Shown here: piece by piece, positions 1-6,645 of the stretch
How the letters are laid out: the number at the start of each line of letters is the position of its first letter
Numbering within the stretch: position 1 is the first letter of the stretch
Source: DATDAH01 sp036525535
GTDB taxonomy: Bacteria > Actinomycetota > Acidimicrobiia > Acidimicrobiales > DATDAH01
DNA length: 6,810 bases
Reading direction: 5' to 3'
Assembly (NCBI GenBank): GCA_036525535.1
Contig: DATDAH010000116.1
Coordinates: 1 to 6,810, forward strand
Position numbers and translations under genes: made by a program
The notes under the pieces: generated by a model
What the model was told of the DNA's origin: nothing
Database searches by the model: none
What the model saw: the letters and a program-made list of their open reading frames with translations, nothing else

Positions 1-53
1 GGCGGAGGATCTGGGGCCAGAACGGTAGACGTTCCTCCAGCCCGATCGCTCGG

Positions 54-1283
54 TCAGGCGAGGCGGTAGCGGACGGGCAGGTGCTTGAGGCTCCCGTTCA
101 CGATGGACTCGAGCCGCACGACGGGCCCGGCGACCTCGAAGCCCTCGAAGCGGTCGACGAGCAGCCGGAAGATCACATCGATCTCCACCCGGGCCAGGTG
201 GGCGCCCATGCAGAAGTGCTCGCCGAAGCCGAAGGCGAGGTGGGGGTTGGGGCGGCGGTCGACGCGGAACGCGAAGGGGTCGTCGAACACCTCCTCGTCC
301 CGGTTGGCCGAGGCGAAGAAGATGGCCACCTGCTCACCGGCTCGGATCGTCACCCCGTGGACCTCGGTGTCCTCGGTGGCCGTGCGGCTGAAGTGGCTGA
401 TCGGGCTGACCCAGCGCAGGATCTCCTCGGCGGCGTCGGGGACGAGCTCGGGGTCGGCCCGAAGCTTCACCCACTCGTCGGGGTGCTCGGTGAGGGCCAG
501 GAGGCCCCCGCTGATGGCGTTGCGGGTCGTCTCGTTGCCGGCCTCGACCAGGAGCTCGCAGTAGGAGACCAGCTCCTCCTCGCTGAGCGGCGTCCCGTCG
601 ATGTCGGACTGCGCCAGCTCGGTCACGAGATCGTCCTGGGGCTCGCGCCGCCGCTCCTCGACCAGTGCGCCGAAGTAGGCGTGGAGCTCGCCCCGCGCCC
701 GCTTGATCGTCTGGCCCGGCGACTCGCCCTCCCGGCGGTACTCGGGGTCGTTCTTGCCGATCACCTCGTTGGTCCAGCGGTGCAGCAGCCCCACGTCCTC
801 GCGGGGCACGCCGAGTGTCCAGGCGATCACCGCCAGCGGGAACGGGGCGGCGATGCGGTCGACGAAGTCGAACTCGCCCTCCGCTCCGCCGGCGACCACG
901 TCCTCCACCAGTTCGACGGCGATGCGCTCGATGTCGGTCCGGCGGGCCCGCATCGCCTTGGGGGTGAACCGGGGGCTGGCGACCCGGCGCAGGGGCCCGT
1001 GCCGGGGCGGGTCGAGCACGACGAGGACGTCCGAATGGAAGTCGGGTTGGTTCGGTCGCCGCAGCGTGATCCCCCGAGCGCTGGAGAAGCGCAGCGGTTG
1101 CGCCGCGACCTGCTGGACGTCGGCGTGCTTGGTGATGGCCCAGAACGGCTCGAGGTCCGGCGGCTCGATGTAGGTGACGGGCGCCTCGGCCCGCATCCGG
1201 GCCCAGAGCTCGTGGGGATAGCCCCGCTCGCCGTAGCGCGCCGGATCGACCAGCTCGAGGGGGTCGATCACGACATCGGTCAC
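54..1283 (-). CDS. Cytochrome P450 (CYP124/125/142-like flavour)
   Basis: This is a soluble bacterial P450 of 409 residues, the normal length. It is a haem monooxygenase expected to hydroxylate a hydrophobic substrate with electrons from a ferredoxin system. Visible landmarks are the C-helix DPPRHGPLRR with H95 and R99, I-helix AGNETT at about 248-253 (acid E251, threonine T252), ExxR as E287-R290, and haem loop FGFGEHFCMG with the thiolate ligand C358. The stretch AGNETTRNAIS followed by an HPD(E/Q)W segment, plus a late NG-x-KH-x-x-V-x-Y motif, resembles the actinobacterial CYP125/CYP124/CYP142 group, which oxidises terminal methyls of sterol side chains or branched lipids. That likeness is from memory, so the substrate is inferred. 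The start is GTG at 1281-1283, overlapping the dehydrogenase stop by four bases (GTGA). There is no strong Shine-Dalgarno, so translation is probably coupled. It is the second gene of a two-gene minus-strand operon. Confidence 0.95.
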   Translation of the reverse strand: MTDVVIDPLELVDPARYGERGYPHELWARMRAEAPVTYIEPPDLEPFWAITKHADVQQVAAQPLRFSSARGITLRRPNQPDFHSDVLVVLDPPRHGPLRRVASPRFTPKAMRARRTDIERIAVELVEDVVAGGAEGEFDFVDRIAAPFPLAVIAWTLGVPREDVGLLHRWTNEVIGKNDPEYRREGESPGQTIKRARGELHAYFGALVEERRREPQDDLVTELAQSDIDGTPLSEEELVSYCELLVEAGNETTRNAISGGLLALTEHPDEWVKLRADPELVPDAAEEILRWVSPISHFSRTATEDTEVHGVTIRAGEQVAIFFASANRDEEVFDDPFAFRVDRRPNPHLAFGFGEHFCMGAHLARVEIDVIFRLLVDRFEGFEVAGPVVRLESIVNGSLKHLPVRYRLA

Positions 1284-2749
1284 GGCCGACCCGCCGACCA
1301 GGTGACGGTCTTCAGCTGGGCGTACTCGAGCAGCCCGTAGTCGCCGTACTCACGGCCGATGCCGGAGTGCTTGTAGCCCCCGAAGGGCCCGGCCAGGTTG
1401 GGCCCGCCCCCGCCGCCGTTGATCGAGACGGTCCCGGCCTGGATGCGCTGGGCCAGCTCCCAGGCCCGCACGGGGTCGGGGTGCCAGACCGACGCGGCCA
1501 ACCCGTAGCGACTGTCGTTGGCGATGCGGACGCCCTCGTCCTCGCCGTCGAAGGGGATGGCGACACCGACGGGCCCGAAGATCTCGTCCTGGGCCACGCT
1601 CATCGAGCTGTCCACGTCGGCGAACAGGGTGGGCTCGAAGAACCAGCCCCGGTCGAGGCCCGGCGGCCGGTTGCCACCGCAGGCCAGCCGGGCCCCCTCG
1701 GCCGTCCCGGCGGCGACGTAGGCCTCGACCCGGTCCCGCTGGGCCTCATGGATGAGCGGGCCCATCATGGTGGTGCGCTCGGTGGGGTCGCCGACGGTGA
1801 CCTTGGCCAGCGACGCCTCCATGCGCTCGACCACCTCGTCGTAGATGCTGCGATCGGCCAGGATCCGGGTGGGCAGCGCGCACCCCTGCCCGGCGTGGAT
1901 GGTGAACCCGGCTGCCGCCGACGCCGCGAACTTGGCCACATCGCTGCCGGCGAAGGCGATGTTGGGGGACTTGCCGCCCAGCTCCAGGAGGACCTTCTTC
2001 AGCCCGTCGGCGGCCTGGCCCATGATCTTCTTGCCCACCAGGTCCGAGCCGGTGAACGAGATCATGTCGACCGCCGGGTGGGTGGTGAGGTGCTCGCCGG
2101 CCTCGACGTCGCCGGTGACCACGTTCAGGACCCCGGGCGGCAGGCCGGCCTCGTCGGCGATCTCGCCGAGGACGAACGCCTCCAGCGGCGTGAACGGCGA
2201 CGGCTTGAGCACCACGCTGTTGCCCATCGCCAGCGCGGGCACGACCTTGGACAGGTTCAAGTACAGCGGGAAGTTGAAGGGGGTGACGGCCGCCACCACG
2301 CCGATGGCCTCCTTGACGATGACGCCCTGGCCCAGACCTCGGGCCCCGGCCTGGACCGGCAGGGGCTCCTGGAAGGGGTAGCTCGCCGTCCGCTCGGCCA
2401 TCCACTGGGCGTAACGGAAGCCGGTGTCGAACTGCAGGGCGTCGGCGACCCATCGGGCCGGGCCGGCCTCGGCGATGATCAGGTCGACCAGCTCGGCCTT
2501 CCGGTCGGCCACGACCTGGGTGAACCGCAGCAGCGCGTCGGACCGCTCCCGGGGCGTCATCCGGGCCCACGGACCCTCCTCGAACGCCTGCCGGGCCGCA
2601 GCCACGGCCCGGTCGACGTCGGCGATCGACGCTTGCGGGACCTGCCCGATGGCCTCCTCGGTGGCCGGGTTGATCACGTCAAGAGCCTCGTCGCTCTCGG
2701 CACCCAGCCATTCGCCGCCGATGTAGAGGTCGTAGGAGGTCGTGGCCAT
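1280..2749 (-). CDS. NAD(P)-dependent aldehyde dehydrogenase
   Basis: This protein of 489 residues is a full-length, intact member of the aldehyde dehydrogenase superfamily, which oxidises an aldehyde to a carboxylic acid with NAD(P). The key residues are all present: oxyanion Asn in TPFNFP (N159), cofactor-binding Lys in LKPSP (K182), the FTGSDLVG turn (232-239), general base Glu in LELGGK (E256), nucleophile Cys in GQGC (C290) and the EIFGP cofactor motif (389-393). No signal peptide or membrane segment is visible, so it should be cytosolic. The ATG at 2747-2749 is preceded on the minus strand by ACAGGAG, a good Shine-Dalgarno about 4-5 bases away. It is the first gene of the operon with the P450 at 54-1283, an arrangement suggesting it removes an aldehyde formed by P450 or dehydrogenase steps. 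It diverges from the P450 at 2820 across a gap holding a palindromic operator. Its substrate cannot be read from sequence. Confidence 0.96.
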   Translation of the reverse strand: MATTSYDLYIGGEWLGAESDEALDVINPATEEAIGQVPQASIADVDRAVAAARQAFEEGPWARMTPRERSDALLRFTQVVADRKAELVDLIIAEAGPARWVADALQFDTGFRYAQWMAERTASYPFQEPLPVQAGARGLGQGVIVKEAIGVVAAVTPFNFPLYLNLSKVVPALAMGNSVVLKPSPFTPLEAFVLGEIADEAGLPPGVLNVVTGDVEAGEHLTTHPAVDMISFTGSDLVGKKIMGQAADGLKKVLLELGGKSPNIAFAGSDVAKFAASAAAGFTIHAGQGCALPTRILADRSIYDEVVERMEASLAKVTVGDPTERTTMMGPLIHEAQRDRVEAYVAAGTAEGARLACGGNRPPGLDRGWFFEPTLFADVDSSMSVAQDEIFGPVGVAIPFDGEDEGVRIANDSRYGLAASVWHPDPVRAWELAQRIQAGTVSINGGGGGPNLAGPFGGYKHSGIGREYGDYGLLEYAQLKTVTWSAGRP

Positions 2750-2766
2750 CAGGCTCCTGTTCTCAC

Positions 2767-2784
2767 GCGCCTAAGCTCAGGCGC
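2767..2784. repeat. Imperfect 18-bp dyad in the dehydrogenase leader/promoter
   Basis: GCGCCT-A-AGCT-C-AGGCGC is an inverted repeat in which only one symmetric pair (2773/2778) fails to match. It lies between the dehydrogenase start codon (2749) and the shared operator (centre 2799). It could be a second DNA operator for the leftward promoter or an RNA hairpin in the dehydrogenase leader; the sequence does not decide. The dyad differs in sequence from the one at 6614-6629. Confidence 0.5.
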
Positions 2785-2789
2785 ACCGA

Positions 2790-2808
2790 TTTTGACGTGA
2801 CGTCAGAA
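2790..2808. promoter_or_regulatory. Palindromic operator, copy 1 (TGACGTGACGTCA core)
   Basis: The perfect 13-base core TGACGT-G-ACGTCA occupies 2793-2805. Adding three flanking bases each side gives a 19-base dyad with one mismatched pair (2792/2806). It sits in the 70-base divergent gap between the aldehyde dehydrogenase and the P450 operon, its centre about 21 bases upstream of the P450 ATG. The same core, reverse complemented, recurs at 6647-6659 in the other divergent gap. Its size and odd-spaced symmetry fit a dimeric helix-turn-helix repressor such as a TetR-family protein, which is an inference. I could not assign convincing -35 and -10 boxes for either flanking gene. Confidence 0.75.
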
Positions 2809-2819
2809 AGTTAGTCCAC

Positions 2820-4082
2820 ATGACCGTGACCGACTTCCCGAGCGTGAACTGGTTCCGGGACCGGGACGTCTACGACGACCCGTACCCGTACTACGAGTGG
2901 GTGCGCAGCCAGCACCCGGTCTGGCAGGAGCCGCACTACGGCGTCTACCTGGTCACCGGCTACGAGGAGGCGGTCGCCGTCTACAACGGCGCCGACCGCT
3001 TCTCCTCGTGCAACGCCGTCGCCGGGCCGTTCGTGAAGTTCTCGGTCCCGGCCGAGGGCGACGACATCACCGACCACATCGAGCGCTACCGCGATGAGCT
3101 GCCCTTCTCCGACCAGCTGCCGACCTTCGATCCGCCGATGCACACCGACCACCGGGCGCTGATGATGCGGCTGATCACGCCGAAGCGGCTGAACGAGAAC
3201 GAGGAGTTCATGTGGCGGCTGGCCGACGGCCAGCTCGAGGCCATCCTCGGCGCCGGCGGCCGCTGTGAGTTCCTCCACGACTACGCCGAGCCGTTCACCC
3301 TGCTGGTCATCGCCGACCTCGAGGGCGTGCCCGAAGCTGACCACAACCTGTTCCGGGACCGGCTGTCCACCCTGCCGGGGGCCGCGGGGGGCGAGCACAA
3401 GCCGCTCGAGTTCCTCTACGACAAGTTCACCGAGTACATCGAGGACCGCCGAGAGCACCCCGGGACCGACGTGATGAGTGGCCTCGCCACCGCCACCTTC
3501 CCCGACGGGTCGACGCCCGAGGTCAAAGACGCCGCCCTCCTCGCGGCCAACCTCTTCGCGGGCGGCCAGGAGACGACGGTCCGCCTCCTCTCGTTCGCCG
3601 TGCGGATGCTCGGCGACCGCTCCGACCTCCAGGCCCAGGTGCGGGAGGACCGCAGCTTGATCCCCAACTTCATCGAGGAGACCCTGCGGATGGAGAGCCC
3701 GCTGCGGGGCCAGTTCCGCATGGCGAAGGTGGCCACGGAGCTGGCCGGCGTAGAGATCCCGGTCGGGGCCACGCTGATGGTCATGCCCGGTGCCGCCAAC
3801 CGTGACCCCCGGACGTTCGAGAACCCCGGCGCCTTCGACCTCCACCGCGCCAACGCTCGCCGGCACATCGCCTTCGGGCACGGCCCCCACACCTGCGCCG
3901 GCGCCCCCTTGGCCCGGGCCGAGGGGAAGGTGACCCTCAACCGCCTCTTCGACCAGACGAGTCACCTGGCCATCGACGAGGAGGCGCACGGCCCCGAGGG
4001 GGCCCGCCGCTACGACTACCTGCCCACGTTCTTCCTCCGGGGCCTCACCAACCTCCACGTCGAGCTCACCCCGGCCGGCTGA
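2820..4082 (+). CDS. Cytochrome P450, first gene of plus-strand operon
   Basis: This is a complete bacterial P450 of 420 residues with all canonical elements: C-helix DPPMHTDHR (H108, R112), I-helix AGGQETT at 247-253 (acid E251, threonine T252), ExxR as E287-R290, and haem loop FGHGPHTCAGAPLAR with ligand C359. It lacks a membrane anchor, so it should be a soluble monooxygenase needing external redox partners. It is clearly a different subfamily from the P450 at 54-1283, with a distinct N-terminus and a tail ending in an FFLRGLTNLHVEL-type strand. The ATG at 2820 is the first usable start, since an in-frame stop lies at 2793 within the operator. Only a weak GAAAG precedes it, about 9 bases away, so the leader is short and the ribosome site poor. 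The TGA stop shares its last base with the next ATG (TGATG). Substrate unknown; a fatty acid, terpenoid or steroid-like molecule is plausible from context only. Confidence 0.95.
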   Translation: MTVTDFPSVNWFRDRDVYDDPYPYYEWVRSQHPVWQEPHYGVYLVTGYEEAVAVYNGADRFSSCNAVAGPFVKFSVPAEGDDITDHIERYRDELPFSDQLPTFDPPMHTDHRALMMRLITPKRLNENEEFMWRLADGQLEAILGAGGRCEFLHDYAEPFTLLVIADLEGVPEADHNLFRDRLSTLPGAAGGEHKPLEFLYDKFTEYIEDRREHPGTDVMSGLATATFPDGSTPEVKDAALLAANLFAGGQETTVRLLSFAVRMLGDRSDLQAQVREDRSLIPNFIEETLRMESPLRGQFRMAKVATELAGVEIPVGATLMVMPGAANRDPRTFENPGAFDLHRANARRHIAFGHGPHTCAGAPLARAEGKVTLNRLFDQTSHLAIDEEAHGPEGARRYDYLPTFFLRGLTNLHVELTPAG

Positions 4083-5269
4083 TGCCCTTCAACCCCTTCG
4101 ACCCCGAGCAGGCTCACGACGCCTGGCCCCTGCTCGCCGACCTGCGTCAGCAGGCCGCGGTGGTCGACCTCGGGGACGGCATGGCGTACGTGACCCGCCA
4201 CGCCGAGTGCCGCCGCCTGATGCGCGACACCGACGGCTTCTCCAGCGCCCAGGGGTTCAAGGCGCCCGGGGTGGTCGTGCCCCTCGAGGACCGGACGCTG
4301 GGCGAGCTCGACCCGCCCAACCACTCGGTCGTGCGCCGGGTGATGGTCACCGCCCTCACCCCCAAGGTGGTCAAGGCGGCGGAGCCCTACGTCGAGGCGA
4401 CGGCGAGGGCCTTGCTGGACGCCCTGCCCGACGACGGCGAGGCCGACCTCGTCCCCACCTTCTCGTCCCCGCTCCCGAACGCATCGACCGTCCACCTGCT
4501 CGGCTTCCCCGAGGAGGACGGCCCGCAGGTCATGGCCTGGGCCAAGGACCTCATCGAGAGCGGCTTTCCCGGCACCCACCGCAACCGGGAGGGCGTCGAG
4601 GGGTTCGCCGACGGGTTCCCCGACTTCGCCGGCTACATCGACGATTGCATCGAGGAGCGCCGGCAGGAGCCTCGGGACGACGTGACCACCAAGCTGGTCG
4701 ACCTGGAGGTCGACGGCGAGCGGCTCACGCCCCGGCAGCTGCGGGCGATGGTGCGCAACCTGATCACCGGTGGCTTGACCACGACCAGCCAGCTCCTCGG
4801 GAACCTGCTGCACGAGCTGTTCACGGTCCCTGGGCTCGAGGACCGCCTCCGGTCCGATCCGGGGGCCCTGCCCACCGCCATCGACGAGAGCCTGCGCCTG
4901 GCCCCGCCGGTCATGTTCGTGGCCCGCGGCTGCCTGCGGGACACCGAGGTCGACGGGACGGTCCTCGAGGCGGGCCAGCGGGTGGTCATGGGCACCGCCT
5001 GTGCCAACCGGGACGAGGCGGTGTTCGAGCACGGCGACGACTTCGACGTCGACCGGGACAATGCCTCCGACCACTTGACCTTCGGGTTCGGGCCCCACTT
5101 CTGCCCGGGCGCCCCCATGGCCCGGGCTGTCGCCCGCATCGCGCTGACGACCTTCCTGGAGCACTTCCCGCCGGGCACGATCCGACTCACTGACGGGTTC
5201 ACCTTCGAGAACGTCCCCGCCTTCTTCGAGACGGGCCCCAAGGCCCTCACGGTCCAGATCAGCCGTTGA
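4082..5269 (+). CDS. Cytochrome P450 lacking the I-helix acidic residue
   Basis: This 395-residue P450 lies on the short side of normal but is complete. It has C-helix DPPNHSVVRR (H81, R85), ExxR as E269-R272 and haem loop FGFGPHFCPGAPMAR with ligand C341. The I-helix motif reads GGLTTTS (230-236). Against the P450cam motif GGLDT, the threonine is kept (T234) but the acid that helps deliver protons to bound oxygen is replaced by T233. The codons at 4778-4786 are ACC ACG ACC, so this is not a frame error. Such a change may alter oxygen activation or chemistry; that is inference. The ATG at 4082-4084 overlaps the upstream P450 stop by one base and has no clear Shine-Dalgarno, implying translational coupling. 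The 3' end overlaps the thioesterase start by four bases. It may act on the product of its neighbour or modify a second site on the same substrate. Confidence 0.94.
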   Translation: MPFNPFDPEQAHDAWPLLADLRQQAAVVDLGDGMAYVTRHAECRRLMRDTDGFSSAQGFKAPGVVVPLEDRTLGELDPPNHSVVRRVMVTALTPKVVKAAEPYVEATARALLDALPDDGEADLVPTFSSPLPNASTVHLLGFPEEDGPQVMAWAKDLIESGFPGTHRNREGVEGFADGFPDFAGYIDDCIEERRQEPRDDVTTKLVDLEVDGERLTPRQLRAMVRNLITGGLTTTSQLLGNLLHELFTVPGLEDRLRSDPGALPTAIDESLRLAPPVMFVARGCLRDTEVDGTVLEAGQRVVMGTACANRDEAVFEHGDDFDVDRDNASDHLTFGFGPHFCPGAPMARAVARIALTTFLEHFPPGTIRLTDGFTFENVPAFFETGPKALTVQISR

Positions 5270-6078
5270 GCGCCGCCGACCGGGTCGACGCCCTCTACAC
5301 GCGCGACGGCGACGCCTTCGTGGGCACGGCCTGCACCGGGAGCGCCTGGGACGAGACCACGCAGAGCGGTGGTGCTGTGCTGGCCCTGCTCGGCCACGTC
5401 CTCGAGGACGTCCCGACGCTGGTGCCCATGAGCATGACCCGCCTGACCGTGGACATCGTGCGCCCCGTGCCGGTGGGCGAGCCCCTCCACGTCACCACGG
5501 AGATCCTGCGGGAGGGCAAGAAGATCCAGCTCGTCGACCTGACGATGACGGCGGGGGAGACGGTGACCACCCGAGCCCGGGCCCTGCGCATCCGGGACCG
5601 CGACGTCACGGACCTTCCCGGGATGCCGCTCTCCTCCTCCGACCGGAATCCGGCCGCCACGCTGCCGCAGCCGGACGAGCTGCCTGAGCTCGAGCTCCGG
5701 CCGGGCACGGCCGAGTTCCTTCGCCTCGGCGCCGAGATCCGGCGGACCGCCGGTCCGATCGACCGGGTCCACGCCGTGTGGTGCCGCCTGCGGGTGCCGG
5801 TCGTGGCCGGTGAGTCGGTCCGGGCCACCTCCCTGGCCGCGCTGCCCCTCGACGTCACCAACCTGATCGGCGTCGGCCTCGATCCCACCCGGGCGACGTC
5901 GATCAACCCCGACGTCACCGGTCACTTGAGCCGGGCGCCGGTCGGCGAGTGGGTCGCCCTCACCGGCAACACCCACTACGACCACCGGGTCGCCCACGGC
6001 GTGTCCATGGCCGTCATGAGCGACGCCGAGGGCGTCTTCGGCGTCACCTCGACCTCCCAGATCCTCGACCCCCGCTGA
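5266..6078 (+). CDS. Acyl-CoA thioesterase-like double-hotdog protein
   Basis: This 270-residue protein resembles the acyl-CoA thioesterase-like families with two hotdog folds that are common in mycobacteria and relatives. The first fold spans about 10-110, with the hotdog helix around QSGGAVLALLGHVLE (33-47) followed by TRLTVDIVRPVPVGEPL. The second spans about 150-268, with SINPDVTGHL, PVGEWVAL and a terminal STSQIL strand. By rough comparison with E. coli TesB, Q265 and T236 fall near its catalytic Gln and Thr, and N214 near its Asp, so hydrolase activity is possible but unproven; a CoA-ester binding or hydratase-like role cannot be excluded. The TTG start at 5266-5268 is chosen because it overlaps the preceding P450 stop by four bases (TTGA) and the protein aligns from there; the next in-frame candidates would cut into the first fold. 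Last gene of the three-gene operon, presumably releasing or handling a CoA-bound acid from the oxidation pathway. Confidence 0.85.
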   Translation: MSAADRVDALYTRDGDAFVGTACTGSAWDETTQSGGAVLALLGHVLEDVPTLVPMSMTRLTVDIVRPVPVGEPLHVTTEILREGKKIQLVDLTMTAGETVTTRARALRIRDRDVTDLPGMPLSSSDRNPAATLPQPDELPELELRPGTAEFLRLGAEIRRTAGPIDRVHAVWCRLRVPVVAGESVRATSLAALPLDVTNLIGVGLDPTRATSINPDVTGHLSRAPVGEWVALTGNTHYDHRVAHGVSMAVMSDAEGVFGVTSTSQILDPR

Positions 6079-6094
6079 ACGCGAACTAGTCCTG

Positions 6095-6155
6095 CTCCTG
6101 GGGAACGACGCCGGGTGTGGCGTCGCCGGGGGACGTGGAACTTGGCCTCCAGGAG
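6095..6155 (+). terminator. Nested inverted repeats in convergent gap, possible terminator
   Basis: The inner hairpin is CGACGCC-GGGTGT-GGCGTCG at 6106-6125, with a 7-bp GC-rich stem and 6-base loop, 27 bases after the thioesterase stop. It is enclosed by a second pair, CTCCTGG (6095-6101) and CCAGGAG (6149-6155). There is no T-tract on either side, so this is not a classical intrinsic terminator, though T-poor terminators are usual in high-GC actinobacteria. It sits where the plus-strand operon and the minus-strand SnoaL-like gene converge and could serve both. I see no gene in the 127-base gap 6079-6205. Confidence 0.4.
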
Positions 6156-6205
6156 GGGGCCCGCCGCCGCTGTCACGCCGCCCAGCCTGCCCCAGCCATG
6201 AACCC

Positions 6206-6580
6206 TTACGTCACGGGGAGGTGCCTGGTGGTCCAGTCGGGATCGAAGAAGTCCTCGTAGTCCTGGATGAGCCCGTCGTCGTTGAAGACGAAGGTCGACA
6301 CCCCGCGCAGCAGTGGCGTCTCCTCCGGCCAACCCTCGCCCCGCCAGTTCCACGCACAGGTGAGACGGGGCCCGTCGACGGTGACCCACTCCATGTTGGT
6401 GATGGCCTTCGGCCACGTCTCGGCGTGCTCGCGCAACTCGGCCCGGCTTCGCATGGGCTCGGTCAGGATCGGCATCATGAACGTGCAGTCGTCCGCGAAC
6501 CGCTCGACGAGGCCGGCGTCGCCGTCGTCCTGCCGGGCGATCACAGTCGACGCCGTCTCGATCATCGCCTCTCGGTCCAT
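6206..6580 (-). CDS. SnoaL/NTF2-like domain protein
   Basis: This 124-residue single-domain protein has the length and pattern of the NTF2-like superfamily, SnoaL-like branch. There is an N-terminal helix pair ending in LVERFADDCTFMMP (24-37), a middle segment in which a threonine- and tryptophan-rich strand pair (VTVDGPRLTCAWNW) precedes the strand GVSTFVFNDDGLIQ (93-106), and then a short DYEDFFDPDW tail typical of these proteins. The family includes ketosteroid isomerase-like enzymes, polyketide cyclases, limonene-epoxide hydrolase relatives and many uncharacterised members, so the reaction is not assignable. Acidic residues D30, D31, D107 and D113 could line the pocket, but no signature triad is claimed. 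The ATG at 6578-6580 is backed by a strong GGAGGAGGA ribosome site. It is transcribed divergently from the aldo/keto reductase, sharing a palindromic operator with it and with the P450 gap. Confidence 0.85.
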   Translation of the reverse strand: MDREAMIETASTVIARQDDGDAGLVERFADDCTFMMPILTEPMRSRAELREHAETWPKAITNMEWVTVDGPRLTCAWNWRGEGWPEETPLLRGVSTFVFNDDGLIQDYEDFFDPDWTTRHLPVT

Positions 6581-6583
6581 GGT

Positions 6584-6591
6584 CCTCCTCC
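6584..6591 (-). promoter_or_regulatory. Strong ribosome binding site of the SnoaL-like gene
   Basis: On the minus strand the sequence reads GGAGGAGG, with the first GGAGG (6591-6587) six bases before the ATG at 6580. It is the best Shine-Dalgarno in the window and fixes this start over the internal ATG five codons later (6565). Confidence 0.8.
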
Positions 6592-6613
6592 GGGGCTGGT
6601 TGTCGACCGCAGG

Positions 6614-6629
6614 CTAGCCGAGCGGCTAG
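6614..6629. repeat. Perfect 16-bp dyad upstream of the SnoaL-like gene
   Basis: CTAGCCG-AG-CGGCTAG has perfect 7-base arms around a 2-base centre. Its right arm overlaps a possible minus-strand -10 (TACTAG, 6631-6626), which stands 17 bases from TGACGT (6654-6649) in the palindromic operator. It could be a second operator or a leader hairpin for the leftward gene. Its sequence is unlike the shared operator. Confidence 0.55.
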
Positions 6630-6645
6630 TACGCGGACCTGAGTT

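Noticed and set aside
20..34. Small hairpin GAACG-GTAGA-CGTTC after the first P450
   Set aside because: A 5-bp stem without T-tract is too weak to call a terminator, and bases 1-53 show no gene I can support.
81..1340. Long plus-strand open frame of about 419 codons opposite the P450
   Set aside because: It mirrors the minus-strand P450, has low-complexity G/A/L/V-rich composition without any domain, and arises from codon bias in high-GC DNA.
1367..2800. Long plus-strand open frame opposite the aldehyde dehydrogenase
   Set aside because: Antisense shadow; the minus-strand frame has every aldehyde dehydrogenase catalytic motif.
2792..2817. Promoter for the P450 at 2820 using TTGACG in operator copy 1
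   Set aside because: No acceptable -10 at 16-18 bases; the nearest TTAGTC is only about 13 bases away, so no promoter was called.
2811..5164. Long minus-strand open frames opposite the two plus-strand P450s
   Set aside because: Shadows with repetitive composition and no recognisable motif, while the plus frames carry intact P450 signatures.
5601..5920. Three GACGTCAC half-palindromes in the thioesterase gene (5602, 5851, 5911) resembling the operator core
   Set aside because: Each encodes Asp-Val-Thr in frame and lacks the second half-site, so they look like coding coincidence.
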